Origin: Gemmatimonadota bacterium
Lineage (GTDB): Bacteria > Gemmatimonadota > Gemmatimonadetes > Gemmatimonadales > GWC2-71-9
Direction of reading: 5' to 3'
Assembly: GCA_016880225.1 (NCBI GenBank)
Contig: JAEHDT010000019.1
Location: forward strand, 1-16,524
Length of the DNA: 16,524 bases
Shown: positions 1 through 5,897 of the stretch, piece after piece
Layout of the letters: each line of letters starts with the position of its first letter
Numbering within the stretch: the stretch's first letter is position 1
The notes under the pieces: model-generated
The model's input: the letters and a program-made list of their open reading frames with translations, nothing else
What the model was told of the DNA's origin: nothing
The model's database searches: none
Translations under genes and position numbers: made by a program

Positions 1-74
1 AACGGCAGCAGGGCGATGACGGGCGTGAGGCAGATGCGCGCGAGGGTGAGGATGTTGGGCAGGGTCCAGCGCAA
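1..74 (-). CDS. pgsA: CDP-diacylglycerol-glycerol-3-phosphate 3-phosphatidyltransferase, N-terminal fragment
   Basis: Only the first 24 codons are inside the window; the gene continues past the left edge. The translation begins LRWTLPNILTLARICLTPV, which matches the amphipathic start and first membrane helix typical of PgsA (PNxLTxxRxxxxP). PgsA makes phosphatidylglycerol phosphate from CDP-diacylglycerol in the inner membrane. The start is TTG at 74-72: an in-frame TGA lies at 92-90 and no other start codon occurs between, while a purine-rich AGGAGAGG (86-79) sits just upstream and overlaps the mglA stop codon. It is the last visible gene of the dnaX-to-mglA run, 10 bp after mglA. The remaining uncertainty is between PgsA and another CDP-alcohol phosphatidyltransferase. 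Confidence 0.75.
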   Translation of the reverse strand, partial: MRWTLPNILTLARICLTPVIALLP

Positions 75-84
75 CGAACCTCTC

Positions 85-759
85 CTAGCTCAGCGTTTTC
101 AGCACCATCTTGCTGATCGTTTTCAGGGTGTCGAACACGCCGTCGCCGCGGACCGCCACGGCCTCGAGGTACGGCGCATGGCCGATCCATTGGCCGTCGA
201 TCTTCTCGATGAGATTCTCGCCCGGATGGGACGCATCGGGAGTGATCTTCTGGTGGGCCCCATCGTCGATCGGCCACCCCGGGTTGAGCGAGGCCTGCAG
301 ATCGCGGACCGGCGCCGCGTTGGGCAGGTCGCGCTTGTTGTACTGGATGACGAACGGAATCTTGGTCAGGTCGTAGCCGTACTCGGACATGTTGTCGTAC
401 AGGTTCTGCATCGATTCGACGTTGGCTTCCATGCGCTCGATCTGGCTGTCGGCCACGAACACGATCCCGTCCACGCCTTTGAGAATCAGCTTACGGCTGG
501 CGTTGTAGTACACCTGCCCCGGCACGGTGTACAGGTGAAACCGCGTCTTGAAGCCGCGGATGGTGCCCAGGTCCACCGGCAGAAAATCGAAGAACAGCGT
601 GCGCTCGGTCTCGGTGGCGAGGGAGATCATCTTGCCGCGGGTGTTGGGCGAGACCTTGCCATAGATGTGCTCGAGGTTGGTAGTCTTGCCGCCCAGGCCC
701 GGCCCGTAGTAAACGAGCTTGCAGTTGATCTCGCGGGACGCGTAGTTGATCATCGACAT
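85..759 (-). CDS. mglA: MglA-type small Ras-like GTPase (cell polarity / gliding motility)
   Basis: 224 residues. MglA is a cytoplasmic Ras-like switch that sets the leading pole in gliding or twitching bacteria, and MglB is its GTPase-activating partner. Visible motifs are the P-loop GPGLGGKT (19-26), the switch region around FDFLP (57-61), TVPGQ (78-82, where Ras has DTAGQ; Thr-Val-Pro-Gly is the MglA signature) and NKRD (141-144) for guanine specificity. The opening MSMINYASREINCKLVYYG is typical of the family and fixes the start. Oddly, about 30 extra residues lie between LNP (158-160) and APYLEAVA (195-202), where Myxococcus and Thermus MglA have only a short loop, so the protein is longer than the usual 195 or so. 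It follows mglB by 15 bp and precedes pgsA. Confidence 0.95.
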   Translation of the reverse strand: MSMINYASREINCKLVYYGPGLGGKTTNLEHIYGKVSPNTRGKMISLATETERTLFFDFLPVDLGTIRGFKTRFHLYTVPGQVYYNASRKLILKGVDGIVFVADSQIERMEANVESMQNLYDNMSEYGYDLTKIPFVIQYNKRDLPNAAPVRDLQASLNPGWPIDDGAHQKITPDASHPGENLIEKIDGQWIGHAPYLEAVAVRGDGVFDTLKTISKMVLKTLS

Positions 760-760
760 G

Positions 761-772
761 GGACGCGCGTCC
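761..772. repeat. Perfect 12-bp palindrome in the mglB-mglA gap
   Basis: GGACGCGCGTCC is a perfect palindrome filling most of the 15-bp spacer between the mglB stop and the mglA ATG. On the transcript it can form only a 4-bp stem with a GCGC loop, and it overlaps the GG of the weak GAGG ribosome-binding site. It could tune mglA translation or be chance in GC-rich DNA. Confidence 0.4.
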
Positions 773-774
773 TC

Positions 775-1263
775 TCAACCGAAGAGTTTGTCAATTTCGT
801 CTTCCGCCCCCTCGAGCAGCCCTTTCTCGGGCGTCGCCGGCCCCGCGCCCACTCGATTGAACATCTCAGCGAATACCTTGTTGAGCTTTTCCACCGCGCC
901 CTTCCCCTTGAGCTTCACGAGGCCGAGGGTGGTACGCTGGTCGAACAACACGACGAGGATGACGCGCTTCGCCACGTCCGCGAGAAACATGGACTCCTTC
1001 TCGCCCTGGTGCACCAGCGAAGCGAATTCGTGCTCGCCGATCATCTTGGCGAGCTGGTCGTTGGCGCTGAAGTCGGCGGCGGTGAGGGAAGCGAACGCGG
1101 TGGGGTCGAACTGCGGCTGCTCGCCCACGGTGGCGACGAGCTGGCCGGTGCGGTCCACGAGCAGCGCGCAACGGGCGTTCGCATCGCGCAGGAACGCCTG
1201 CAGGTGCTGTTGGATCTGCTTGAAGTCGTTTTCCGAAAACGACCAGCTCGCCGCACCCGCCAT
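775..1263 (-). CDS. mglB: Roadblock/LC7-domain protein, MglB-like GTPase-activating partner
   Basis: 162 residues. One Roadblock/LC7 fold spans about residues 12-137: an N-terminal helix (NDFKQIQQHLQAFLRD), strand RCALLVDRTGQLVATVG (31-47), a central helix region, then the hydrophobic strand AKRVILVVLFD (98-108) and a long helix VEKLNKVFAEMF. The C-terminal tail (141-162) is acidic. In Myxococcus and Thermus, MglB homodimers act as the GAP of MglA and sit at the lagging pole. The gene lies directly upstream of mglA, 15 bp apart, and 13 bp after recR, so the pair is probably cotranscribed with the recombination genes. MglB is assigned by adjacency; the sequence alone says only Roadblock. Confidence 0.88.
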   Translation of the reverse strand: MAGAASWSFSENDFKQIQQHLQAFLRDANARCALLVDRTGQLVATVGEQPQFDPTAFASLTAADFSANDQLAKMIGEHEFASLVHQGEKESMFLADVAKRVILVVLFDQRTTLGLVKLKGKGAVEKLNKVFAEMFNRVGAGPATPEKGLLEGAEDEIDKLFG

Positions 1264-1276
1264 CGCGTATCCCCGG

Positions 1277-1879
1277 TCAGTCGGACTCGGCCATGTCGCG
1301 CCGCGCCTCGAGCGCCTGCGCGATGGTCACGCCGTCCGCATACTCGAGATCCCCGCCCACGGGGAGCCCCCGCGCGATGCGGGTCACCCGGACACCCGTC
1401 GGCTTGAGCAGCTGCTGCAGGTACGTCGCGGTGACCTCGCCCTCCATCGAGGGGTTGGTCGCGATGATCACCTCGCGCACGCCCGCGCCGTTCGCGACGC
1501 GACCCACCAGTCGGTCGGGGTGCAGCGCCTCCGGACCAATCCCCTCGAGCGGCGAGATCCGTCCCCCCAGCACGTGGTAGCGGCCGCGGAACCGCCCCGC
1601 CCGCTCGATCGCCGTGACGTCCGAGGCCTCCTCGACCACGCACAACAGGCTCGCGTCACGCCGCGGGTCGCGGCAGATGGCGCAGGGATCGTCGTCGGTG
1701 AGCGTCCCGCACACGCCACACGTCGTGACCCGCTCGCGCACGGTGCGGATCGCGTCCGCGAGCCGCGTGGCGGCGTCCGCCGGCTGCTTCAACAGGTAAA
1801 ACGTGAGCCGCTGCGCCGTCTTCCGTCCGATCCCGGGGAGCTTGGCCAGCTCCGTCACGAGATCTTCGATGGCCGACAC
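1277..1879 (-). CDS. recR: Recombination mediator protein RecR
   Basis: 200 residues, the normal length for RecR. RecR acts with RecO (and RecF) to load RecA on SSB-coated single-stranded gaps. In order: a helix-hairpin-helix with LPGIGRKTAQR (14-24); a C4 zinc finger with Cys54, Cys57, Cys66 and Cys69; and a Toprim domain from about 78 (SLLCVVEEASDVTAIERAG) through ATNPSMEGEVTATYL (140-153), ending in the Walker-B-like ARGLPVGGDLEYAD stretch. The start is GTG, 5 bp after the ybaB stop, with no separate Shine-Dalgarno site, so translation is probably coupled to ybaB. The order dnaX-ybaB-recR is conserved in many phyla. Confidence 0.97.
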   Translation of the reverse strand: MSAIEDLVTELAKLPGIGRKTAQRLTFYLLKQPADAATRLADAIRTVRERVTTCGVCGTLTDDDPCAICRDPRRDASLLCVVEEASDVTAIERAGRFRGRYHVLGGRISPLEGIGPEALHPDRLVGRVANGAGVREVIIATNPSMEGEVTATYLQQLLKPTGVRVTRIARGLPVGGDLEYADGVTIAQALEARRDMAESD

Positions 1880-1884
1880 GTGGC

Positions 1885-2202
1885 TTACAGTGGCAGCTGA
1901 AACGGAAGCGGCAGGCCGGAGGCGAGCTTTTTGACCTCCGCCTGATACAGCTCGGCGGCGCGCTGCTGCGCTTGCGACACCGCGGCGAGCACGAGGTCCT
2001 CGAGCATTTCCACGTCCCCCTGGGCGATCGCCTGGGGGTCGATCTTGATGGCCCGGATGTGGCCCCGCCCGTCGGCCGTGGCCGCCACCATCCCGCCGCC
2101 CGCCGTGCAGGTCACCGTCTGCTGGGCCAGCTGGGATTGGATTTCGGACAGCCGGAACTGCATCTGCTGCCCCAGCTGGAGCAGGCTGGATAAATCCGCC
2201 AT
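1885..2202 (-). CDS. ybaB: YbaB/EbfC-family nucleoid-associated protein
   Basis: 105 residues, the usual size. YbaB/EbfC proteins form dimers that bind DNA and compact or mark the nucleoid. The family layout is visible: an N-terminal helix rich in Gln/Leu (LLQLGQQMQFRLSEIQSQLAQ, about 6-28), the conserved glycine-rich turn TAGGGMVAATADGRG (33-47), a short strand (IRAIKIDP) and a C-terminal helix (DVEMLEDLVLAAVSQAQQRA). The C-terminus is short and proline/leucine-rich. It lies between dnaX (37-bp gap) and recR (5-bp gap), the standard position. The GAGGGG ribosome-binding site is 14 nt from ATG, somewhat distant. Confidence 0.95.
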   Translation of the reverse strand: MADLSSLLQLGQQMQFRLSEIQSQLAQQTVTCTAGGGMVAATADGRGHIRAIKIDPQAIAQGDVEMLEDLVLAAVSQAQQRAAELYQAEVKKLASGLPLPFQLPL

Positions 2203-2239
2203 GTGTCGAAAGTTACCCCTCGCCTAAACGGGTGGCAAG

Positions 2240-3898
2240 CTATTCCAACAGCTCCAAATCTAACGCGTCCACCGCCGTACCGAGGCCGGGATCCTTCGCC
2301 CGCAGCGCCTTGAGCCGCTCTGCCCGCGCCCCCTCCTCCGTCAGACGACCCGGCCGCGTAGCCGAGCGCTCCCCCTCCCCACCACCCGCTGCCTGCAGCC
2401 GAACCTGAACGCGTGCGCTCACGTACCGGCCCACCAGCTGGCTCAGCGCGTCGCGCTGCCGCTCCAGACCTTCCGCATGCACGGGATTGGTGTCGCGTAG
2501 GCGGATCGCCACGCTGCCGCCCTGCACGTCCGCCACCTCCGCCTGCTCGAGCAACGCCCCCAGCATCGGGCTCTTCACTCGAGCGTCGTCGACGATGCGT
2601 GGCCAGAGGGAGCGGAGACGGTCGAGGGTGAGGGGACCCTTCTCGGGCGGACTGTCGGACGGCCGCACTGGCGGACTGGCAGGCGACGACGGCGCGACGT
2701 CCCTGAGCACGGATCCATGCGTCGGATTCGGTCCGACCGTCCGACTGTCCGCCTGTGCGACACCCTTCAGGGCATCGATCACCGCCTGAAGCTCCACCGT
2801 CCTGCTCATCAGCGCCCAGCGCAGCAGCAACAGCTCGACGGCGAGCCGCGCGTTGCCGCTGGCGCGGAGCTGGGGCTCGAGCTCGGTGAGCACGGCCAGC
2901 AGCCGGACGACGTCGGGAGCGGGAAGCGGGGAGCGGTACCGTTCGATCAAAGCCGCCATCGCCTCGGTCAAGCCTTCCGGCTTCCCCCCGAGGTTCGCGA
3001 GCAGCACGGCCCGGAGGACCTCGCCCGCGCCGGCCACGAACTCCCCGAGGTCCGCGCCGCCGTCGACCAGCCGCTCCACGAGAGGAAACACCGCCGCCGC
3101 GTCCCGCTCCGCGACGAGGCGCAGCAGCTCGCCGTACACGTCGTCCGGAATCAGTCCCAGCACCTCGCGTACCCGCGCGGCCGTGACCGGCCCGGCGCCG
3201 AATGCCACGACCTGATCGAGAATGGAGAGCCCGTCGCGCATCCCGCCGTCCGCGCTCTTGGCGATCAGGTGGAGCGCGTCGTCGTCGGCCGCGAGCCCCT
3301 CCGCCGTGGCCACCTGCCGCAGCCGGTCGGCGATGGCGTGCGGGCCGATCCGCCGGAAGTCGAAGCGTTGCAGGCGCGACAGGATCGGCGCGGCGCTCTG
3401 CGCGATCTTCTGGGGCTCGGTGGTGGCGAACACGAACACCACGCGCGGCGGCGGCTCCTCCAGGATCTTCAGAAGCGCGTTCCACGCTTCGCGCGTCAGC
3501 ATGTGCGCTTCGTCGACGATGTAGACCTTGTGTCGGCCCTCCGCGGAGGCGGCGTACATCGCCCGCTCGCGCAGGTCGCGCGCATCGTCCACGCCGCGGT
3601 TCGATGCCGCGTCCAGCTCGACCACGTCGAGGTTCACCACGCCGTTCCAGATGCGCGCGCAGGAATCGCACTCTCCGCACGGCTCCCCTGCGGCCGTCGC
3701 GCCGCGCCGCTCGCAGTTCAACGCCATCGCGAGAATCCGCGCCGCCGTCGTCTTCCCGACGCCGCGCGGGCCCGCGAACAAGTAGCCGTGCGCCACCCGA
3801 CCGCCTGCCACCGCGCCGCGCAACGCCGCCGCGATGTGGTCCTGCACCAGCAGCTCGGAGAAACGCTTGGGCCGGTACTTGCGGGCGAGGGCGATCAT
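2240..3898 (-). CDS. dnaX: DNA polymerase III subunit gamma/tau
   Basis: 552 residues. DnaX is the ATPase of the clamp loader that places the beta clamp on primed DNA and bridges the replisome. The AAA+ part shows Walker A GPRGVGKTT (43-51), a zinc module with Cys62, Cys74, Cys77 and Cys80, Walker B VYIVDEAH (125-132), sensor 1 FATTEPQ (157-163) and an SR arginine-finger motif (LSRLQRF, 173-179). The arginine finger is present, but the Cys of the common SRC motif is Leu here. Sensor 2 lies near GGMRDGLSILDQ (218-229). A low-complexity linker (about 380-420, rich in Pro/Ser/Arg) carries an inverted DNA repeat. The C-terminus is short for a tau domain. The start MIALARKYRPKRF is typical, but no Shine-Dalgarno site precedes it and a repeat comes almost up to the ATG. 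Confidence 0.97.
   Translation of the reverse strand: MIALARKYRPKRFSELLVQDHIAAALRGAVAGGRVAHGYLFAGPRGVGKTTAARILAMALNCERRGATAAGEPCGECDSCARIWNGVVNLDVVELDAASNRGVDDARDLRERAMYAASAEGRHKVYIVDEAHMLTREAWNALLKILEEPPPRVVFVFATTEPQKIAQSAAPILSRLQRFDFRRIGPHAIADRLRQVATAEGLAADDDALHLIAKSADGGMRDGLSILDQVVAFGAGPVTAARVREVLGLIPDDVYGELLRLVAERDAAAVFPLVERLVDGGADLGEFVAGAGEVLRAVLLANLGGKPEGLTEAMAALIERYRSPLPAPDVVRLLAVLTELEPQLRASGNARLAVELLLLRWALMSRTVELQAVIDALKGVAQADSRTVGPNPTHGSVLRDVAPSSPASPPVRPSDSPPEKGPLTLDRLRSLWPRIVDDARVKSPMLGALLEQAEVADVQGGSVAIRLRDTNPVHAEGLERQRDALSQLVGRYVSARVQVRLQAAGGGEGERSATRPGRLTEEGARAERLKALRAKDPGLGTAVDALDLELLE
2647..2754. repeat. Inverted repeat inside the dnaX linker
   Basis: The arms are 2647-2666 (GGCGGACTGTCGGACGGCCG) and 2735-2754, whose reverse complement differs at two of 20 positions. 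A partial third copy, GGCGGACTGG, starts at 2671. The repeat stays in frame and encodes the Pro/Ser/Arg-rich linker around residues 382-418, including PVRPSDSPPEKG. It looks like a short palindromic element tolerated in a disordered linker. Whether copies exist elsewhere in the genome cannot be seen here. Confidence 0.6.
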
Positions 3899-3905
3899 CA
3901 GACTG

Positions 3906-4006
3906 GACGCTCAGACGCACAGACGAACAGGGGTGAACAGACCGAAGGGAACGGGACCAAGGTCACCTGCCCCCTTCCGCTGTTCTCGACTGTGCGTCTA
4001 TGCGTC
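3906..4006. repeat. Imperfect inverted repeat in the dnaX leader
   Basis: The left arm (3906-3930) contains CAGACGCACAGACGAACAG. The right arm (3980-4006), when reverse-complemented, reads GACGC, two bases, AGACGCACAG, one base, CGA, two inserted bases, ACAG, so about 21 of 25 positions match. The 49-bp centre contains AAGGTCACCT (3959-3968), itself nearly palindromic. Further GAACAG/GTGAACAG words flank both arms. The left arm ends about 8 bp from the dnaX ATG, so the dnaX transcript could fold into a long stem ahead of a start that lacks a Shine-Dalgarno site. It may be a dispersed intergenic repeat. Confidence 0.6.
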
Positions 4007-4034
4007 TCAATCTGTTCCCTGTTCACGAGTTGAA

Positions 4035-4133
4035 TGCCCCAGGCACCCCGCAGCGACGCCCGCCATCGCTTAGCGCTGCTCCCTGCGGGGGCCTGACGCG
4101 ATTCACGAGTGGACGACCTGCGGACCTGGGGCA
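4035..4133 (-). ncRNA. ffs: Signal recognition particle RNA, small bacterial type (4.5S)
   Basis: 99 nt on the minus strand. SRP RNA binds Ffh and speeds targeting of ribosomes making membrane proteins to FtsY. The core is GTCAGG (37-42 of the RNA) and AGCAGC (54-59), the two sides of the conserved Ffh-binding internal loop, followed by GCTAAGCGA as in many bacteria. Pairing supports it: TGCCCCAGG/CCTGGGGCA closes the ends (9 bp), CCGCAG/CTGCGG is next, then CGTCC/GGGCG and ATCGC/GCGAT lead to the core. The apical segment is CCC-CCGCA-GGG, whereas a GGAA or GNRA tetraloop is usual. SRP RNA next to dnaX is also known in Bacillus. A TAGCTT box ends about 6 nt upstream of the RNA. Confidence 0.88.
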
Positions 4134-4176
4134 CCGAAAGCTAGTCGAGTGGTCCGGGAGGAACCAGGGACGCACA

Positions 4177-4190
4177 CAAGGCGGTCCTTG
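4177..4190 (-). terminator. Weak hairpin after the JAB gene
   Basis: CAAGG and CCTTG pair around a 4-nt loop a few bases after the stop codon at 4196. There is no T tract, so it is at best a weak terminator between the JAB gene and ffs. Confidence 0.3.
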
Positions 4191-4195
4191 CCCCG

Positions 4196-5881
4196 CTACG
4201 GCCGGGGGCAGCCCGACAGGTCGAACCGTCGCTCTACGGAGTCCACGCCCGCGTAGAGCGTCTGGTCGCGCGCGGCGTGCGCCGCGTCCAGCACGCCGGC
4301 GCTCCGGCGGGCCGCGTTGTAGGCGAGCCAGCGACTCTCGACCGACGACAGGCTGCGTCCCAAGCCCCCGCACGGCAGTTGCCCCCGCGTGAACAGCGCC
4401 GCGCGCTCGCCGAAGTCTCGCACCGATTGCGTGAGCGAGTCCGCGGCGATATCGATCGCCGCCCGCACCGGCGCGCGCACCGGTGCGGCGGCCGTAGGTG
4501 CTGGGGGAGGCGTGGGCTTCGGCTTGGGCGCAGGTTTCGGCGGCGTCTTGCGGGGCGCCGTCGCCTGGTGGCGGGGCCACACCTTCCCCTTGAGCGCCCA
4601 CACCTTGGTGGCGAGCGCCGACACCTTGGTCGTGAGCGTGGACCACTTGCTCGTGACCGTGGACCAGTCTGGCAACGACGGCAGAGCCGGTTGAAACCAC
4701 CAAAACGCCCCCGCCCCGGCGGCTCCGACCAGCAGCAGGAACAGGGTCACCCAGACCTTGCGCGGCAGCCTGCGCCGGCGACGGCGGGCGGCCCGCGGGG
4801 CCTCCTCGAACTCCGCCGGCTGCTCCAGCGCCGTGTCATCGGTGCGCTCGAACTCGTCCGGCCACACCGGCGCCGCAGCGTCCGCACCGAGATCCGTCGG
4901 GGCCTGGGGCTCAGACCCTTCCTCGAGCTCGGGCTCAGAGCGCAGCGGCGCCGGACGCGGGGGCGGGGGCGGGGGCGCAGCCGGGAACGCCGCGCGGGGC
5001 GGAGGCGTGGGTCGCCGCGGCGGGAGCGGCGGCGGCATGTCCTCCGCCGCGGTGAGGAACTTGAGCTCTCCCGTGTCCACGGGCTCGCGTTCCGGCGCCC
5101 GCGGAGGCGGTGGTTCGGACGGGGACGGACTCGGGGGTGGCTTCGGCTTGGCCGCGGCGGGAGTGAACTTCGGCTCGGCCGGTCGCGGCGCCGCCGGGGG
5201 CGGAGCGACCGCGGCGTGGGGCCCGGACCGACCGGACGTCGTGGCCGCACCGTGAGCGTGGTAGTTCCTCCACGTGACGAACGAGCGCTTCCTGCCGTCC
5301 GGCCGGATCGAGTCGGGGTTCAGGAGCTCATAGAACGGCAGGGGCGTGTTGACCCACGCTTCGTCCGAGCTCGCCCGGAAGAAGGCCCCTGACGGCTCCG
5401 CCGGGTCCGTGCCGAGCAGCAGCGCAACCTGCCACGGCTCGCCGAAGTATTGCTCGTGTGTCTCGACGTCGTACTGCGTGATGGTCAACGGCAGTGGCGG
5501 GTGAGTGTGGTACCAGCCGATGAGGTAAGCCTTCTGCTCCTCGAGCTGCGCCTGGACGCGGTCCCACAGCCGGGTCACGATGTCGCGCGTGCGGTCGCTG
5601 TAGAGAGCCAGGCTCAAGCGCACGGCGGCGTCGATCACGAGGTAGGAGACGTTGGTCTCCGGACACTCGCACAAGTCGCCCAGCAGGAAGCCGAGCACCC
5701 CCTGGCCCGGGCGCGCCGGCGCGGCCACGTGCTCGTGGATCGCGCTCAGGGCGGTTTGCGACAGAAAGACGGGAAACGGGACGTCGCCCGGGCGGGAGGA
5801 GCCCTCACCAGCGGGGCTCCACGGAATCGACCGGGCGGTAGGTATCGGTTGGCGCAGCGGACCGCCTGTGCCCATCGCCAT
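4196..5881 (-). CDS. Membrane-anchored JAB/MPN (Mov34-like) domain protein with proline-rich linker
   Basis: 561 residues from ATG 5881; TTG 5884 and ATG 5875 are also possible, none with a good ribosome-binding site. An N-terminal MPN domain (about 35-185) carries GWYHTHPPLPLTITQYD, which fits the JAMM pattern HxHx7(S/T)xxD: His125, His127, Thr135 in place of Ser, Asp138. The Glu expected just before GFLLG is Gly, with Gln next to it. JAMM proteins are zinc isopeptidases or peptidases; whether this one is active is unclear. After it come a Pro/Ala-rich linker (about 210-365), a poly-Arg stretch RRRRRRLPRK (366-375), one membrane helix (about 376-396), four heptads such as WSTLTTK (406-435), a second Pro/Lys linker, and a C-terminal helical domain with two Cys (504, 558). 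By the positive-inside rule, MPN is cytoplasmic and the C-terminus outside. The gene starts 16 bp after ltaE. No ubiquitin-like partner gene is nearby. Confidence 0.8.
   Translation of the reverse strand: MAMGTGGPLRQPIPTARSIPWSPAGEGSSRPGDVPFPVFLSQTALSAIHEHVAAPARPGQGVLGFLLGDLCECPETNVSYLVIDAAVRLSLALYSDRTRDIVTRLWDRVQAQLEEQKAYLIGWYHTHPPLPLTITQYDVETHEQYFGEPWQVALLLGTDPAEPSGAFFRASSDEAWVNTPLPFYELLNPDSIRPDGRKRSFVTWRNYHAHGAATTSGRSGPHAAVAPPPAAPRPAEPKFTPAAAKPKPPPSPSPSEPPPPRAPEREPVDTGELKFLTAAEDMPPPLPPRRPTPPPRAAFPAAPPPPPPRPAPLRSEPELEEGSEPQAPTDLGADAAAPVWPDEFERTDDTALEQPAEFEEAPRAARRRRRRLPRKVWVTLFLLLVGAAGAGAFWWFQPALPSLPDWSTVTSKWSTLTTKVSALATKVWALKGKVWPRHQATAPRKTPPKPAPKPKPTPPPAPTAAAPVRAPVRAAIDIAADSLTQSVRDFGERAALFTRGQLPCGGLGRSLSSVESRWLAYNAARRSAGVLDAAHAARDQTLYAGVDSVERRFDLSGCPRP
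4577..4666 (-). repeat. Degenerate 21-bp (seven-residue) tandem repeat
   Basis: Just after the membrane helix of the JAB protein, about four consecutive seven-residue units (WSTVTSK, WSTLTTK, VSALATK, VWALKGK) are encoded by similar 21-bp units. Trp/Val at unit position 1, a hydrophobic residue at 4 and Lys at 7 suggest an amphipathic or coiled-coil stalk. Confidence 0.7.
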
Positions 5882-5897
5882 CAAGATAATGCCCGAC

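Noticed and set aside
16..1407. Long open frame on the plus strand opposite mglA and mglB
   Set aside because: The translation is an Arg/His/Val-rich, low-complexity sequence with no recognisable motif, as expected of the complement of GC-rich genes; mglA, mglB and part of recR explain the region.
2240..3898. Programmed frameshift in dnaX giving a short gamma form
   Set aside because: No A-run slippery site such as A AAA AAG or A9 is visible on the coding strand.
2717..4033. 438-codon open frame on the plus strand opposite dnaX
   Set aside because: It mirrors dnaX and would overlap the SRP RNA side; composition is shadow-like (rich in His, Arg, Gln) with no domain.
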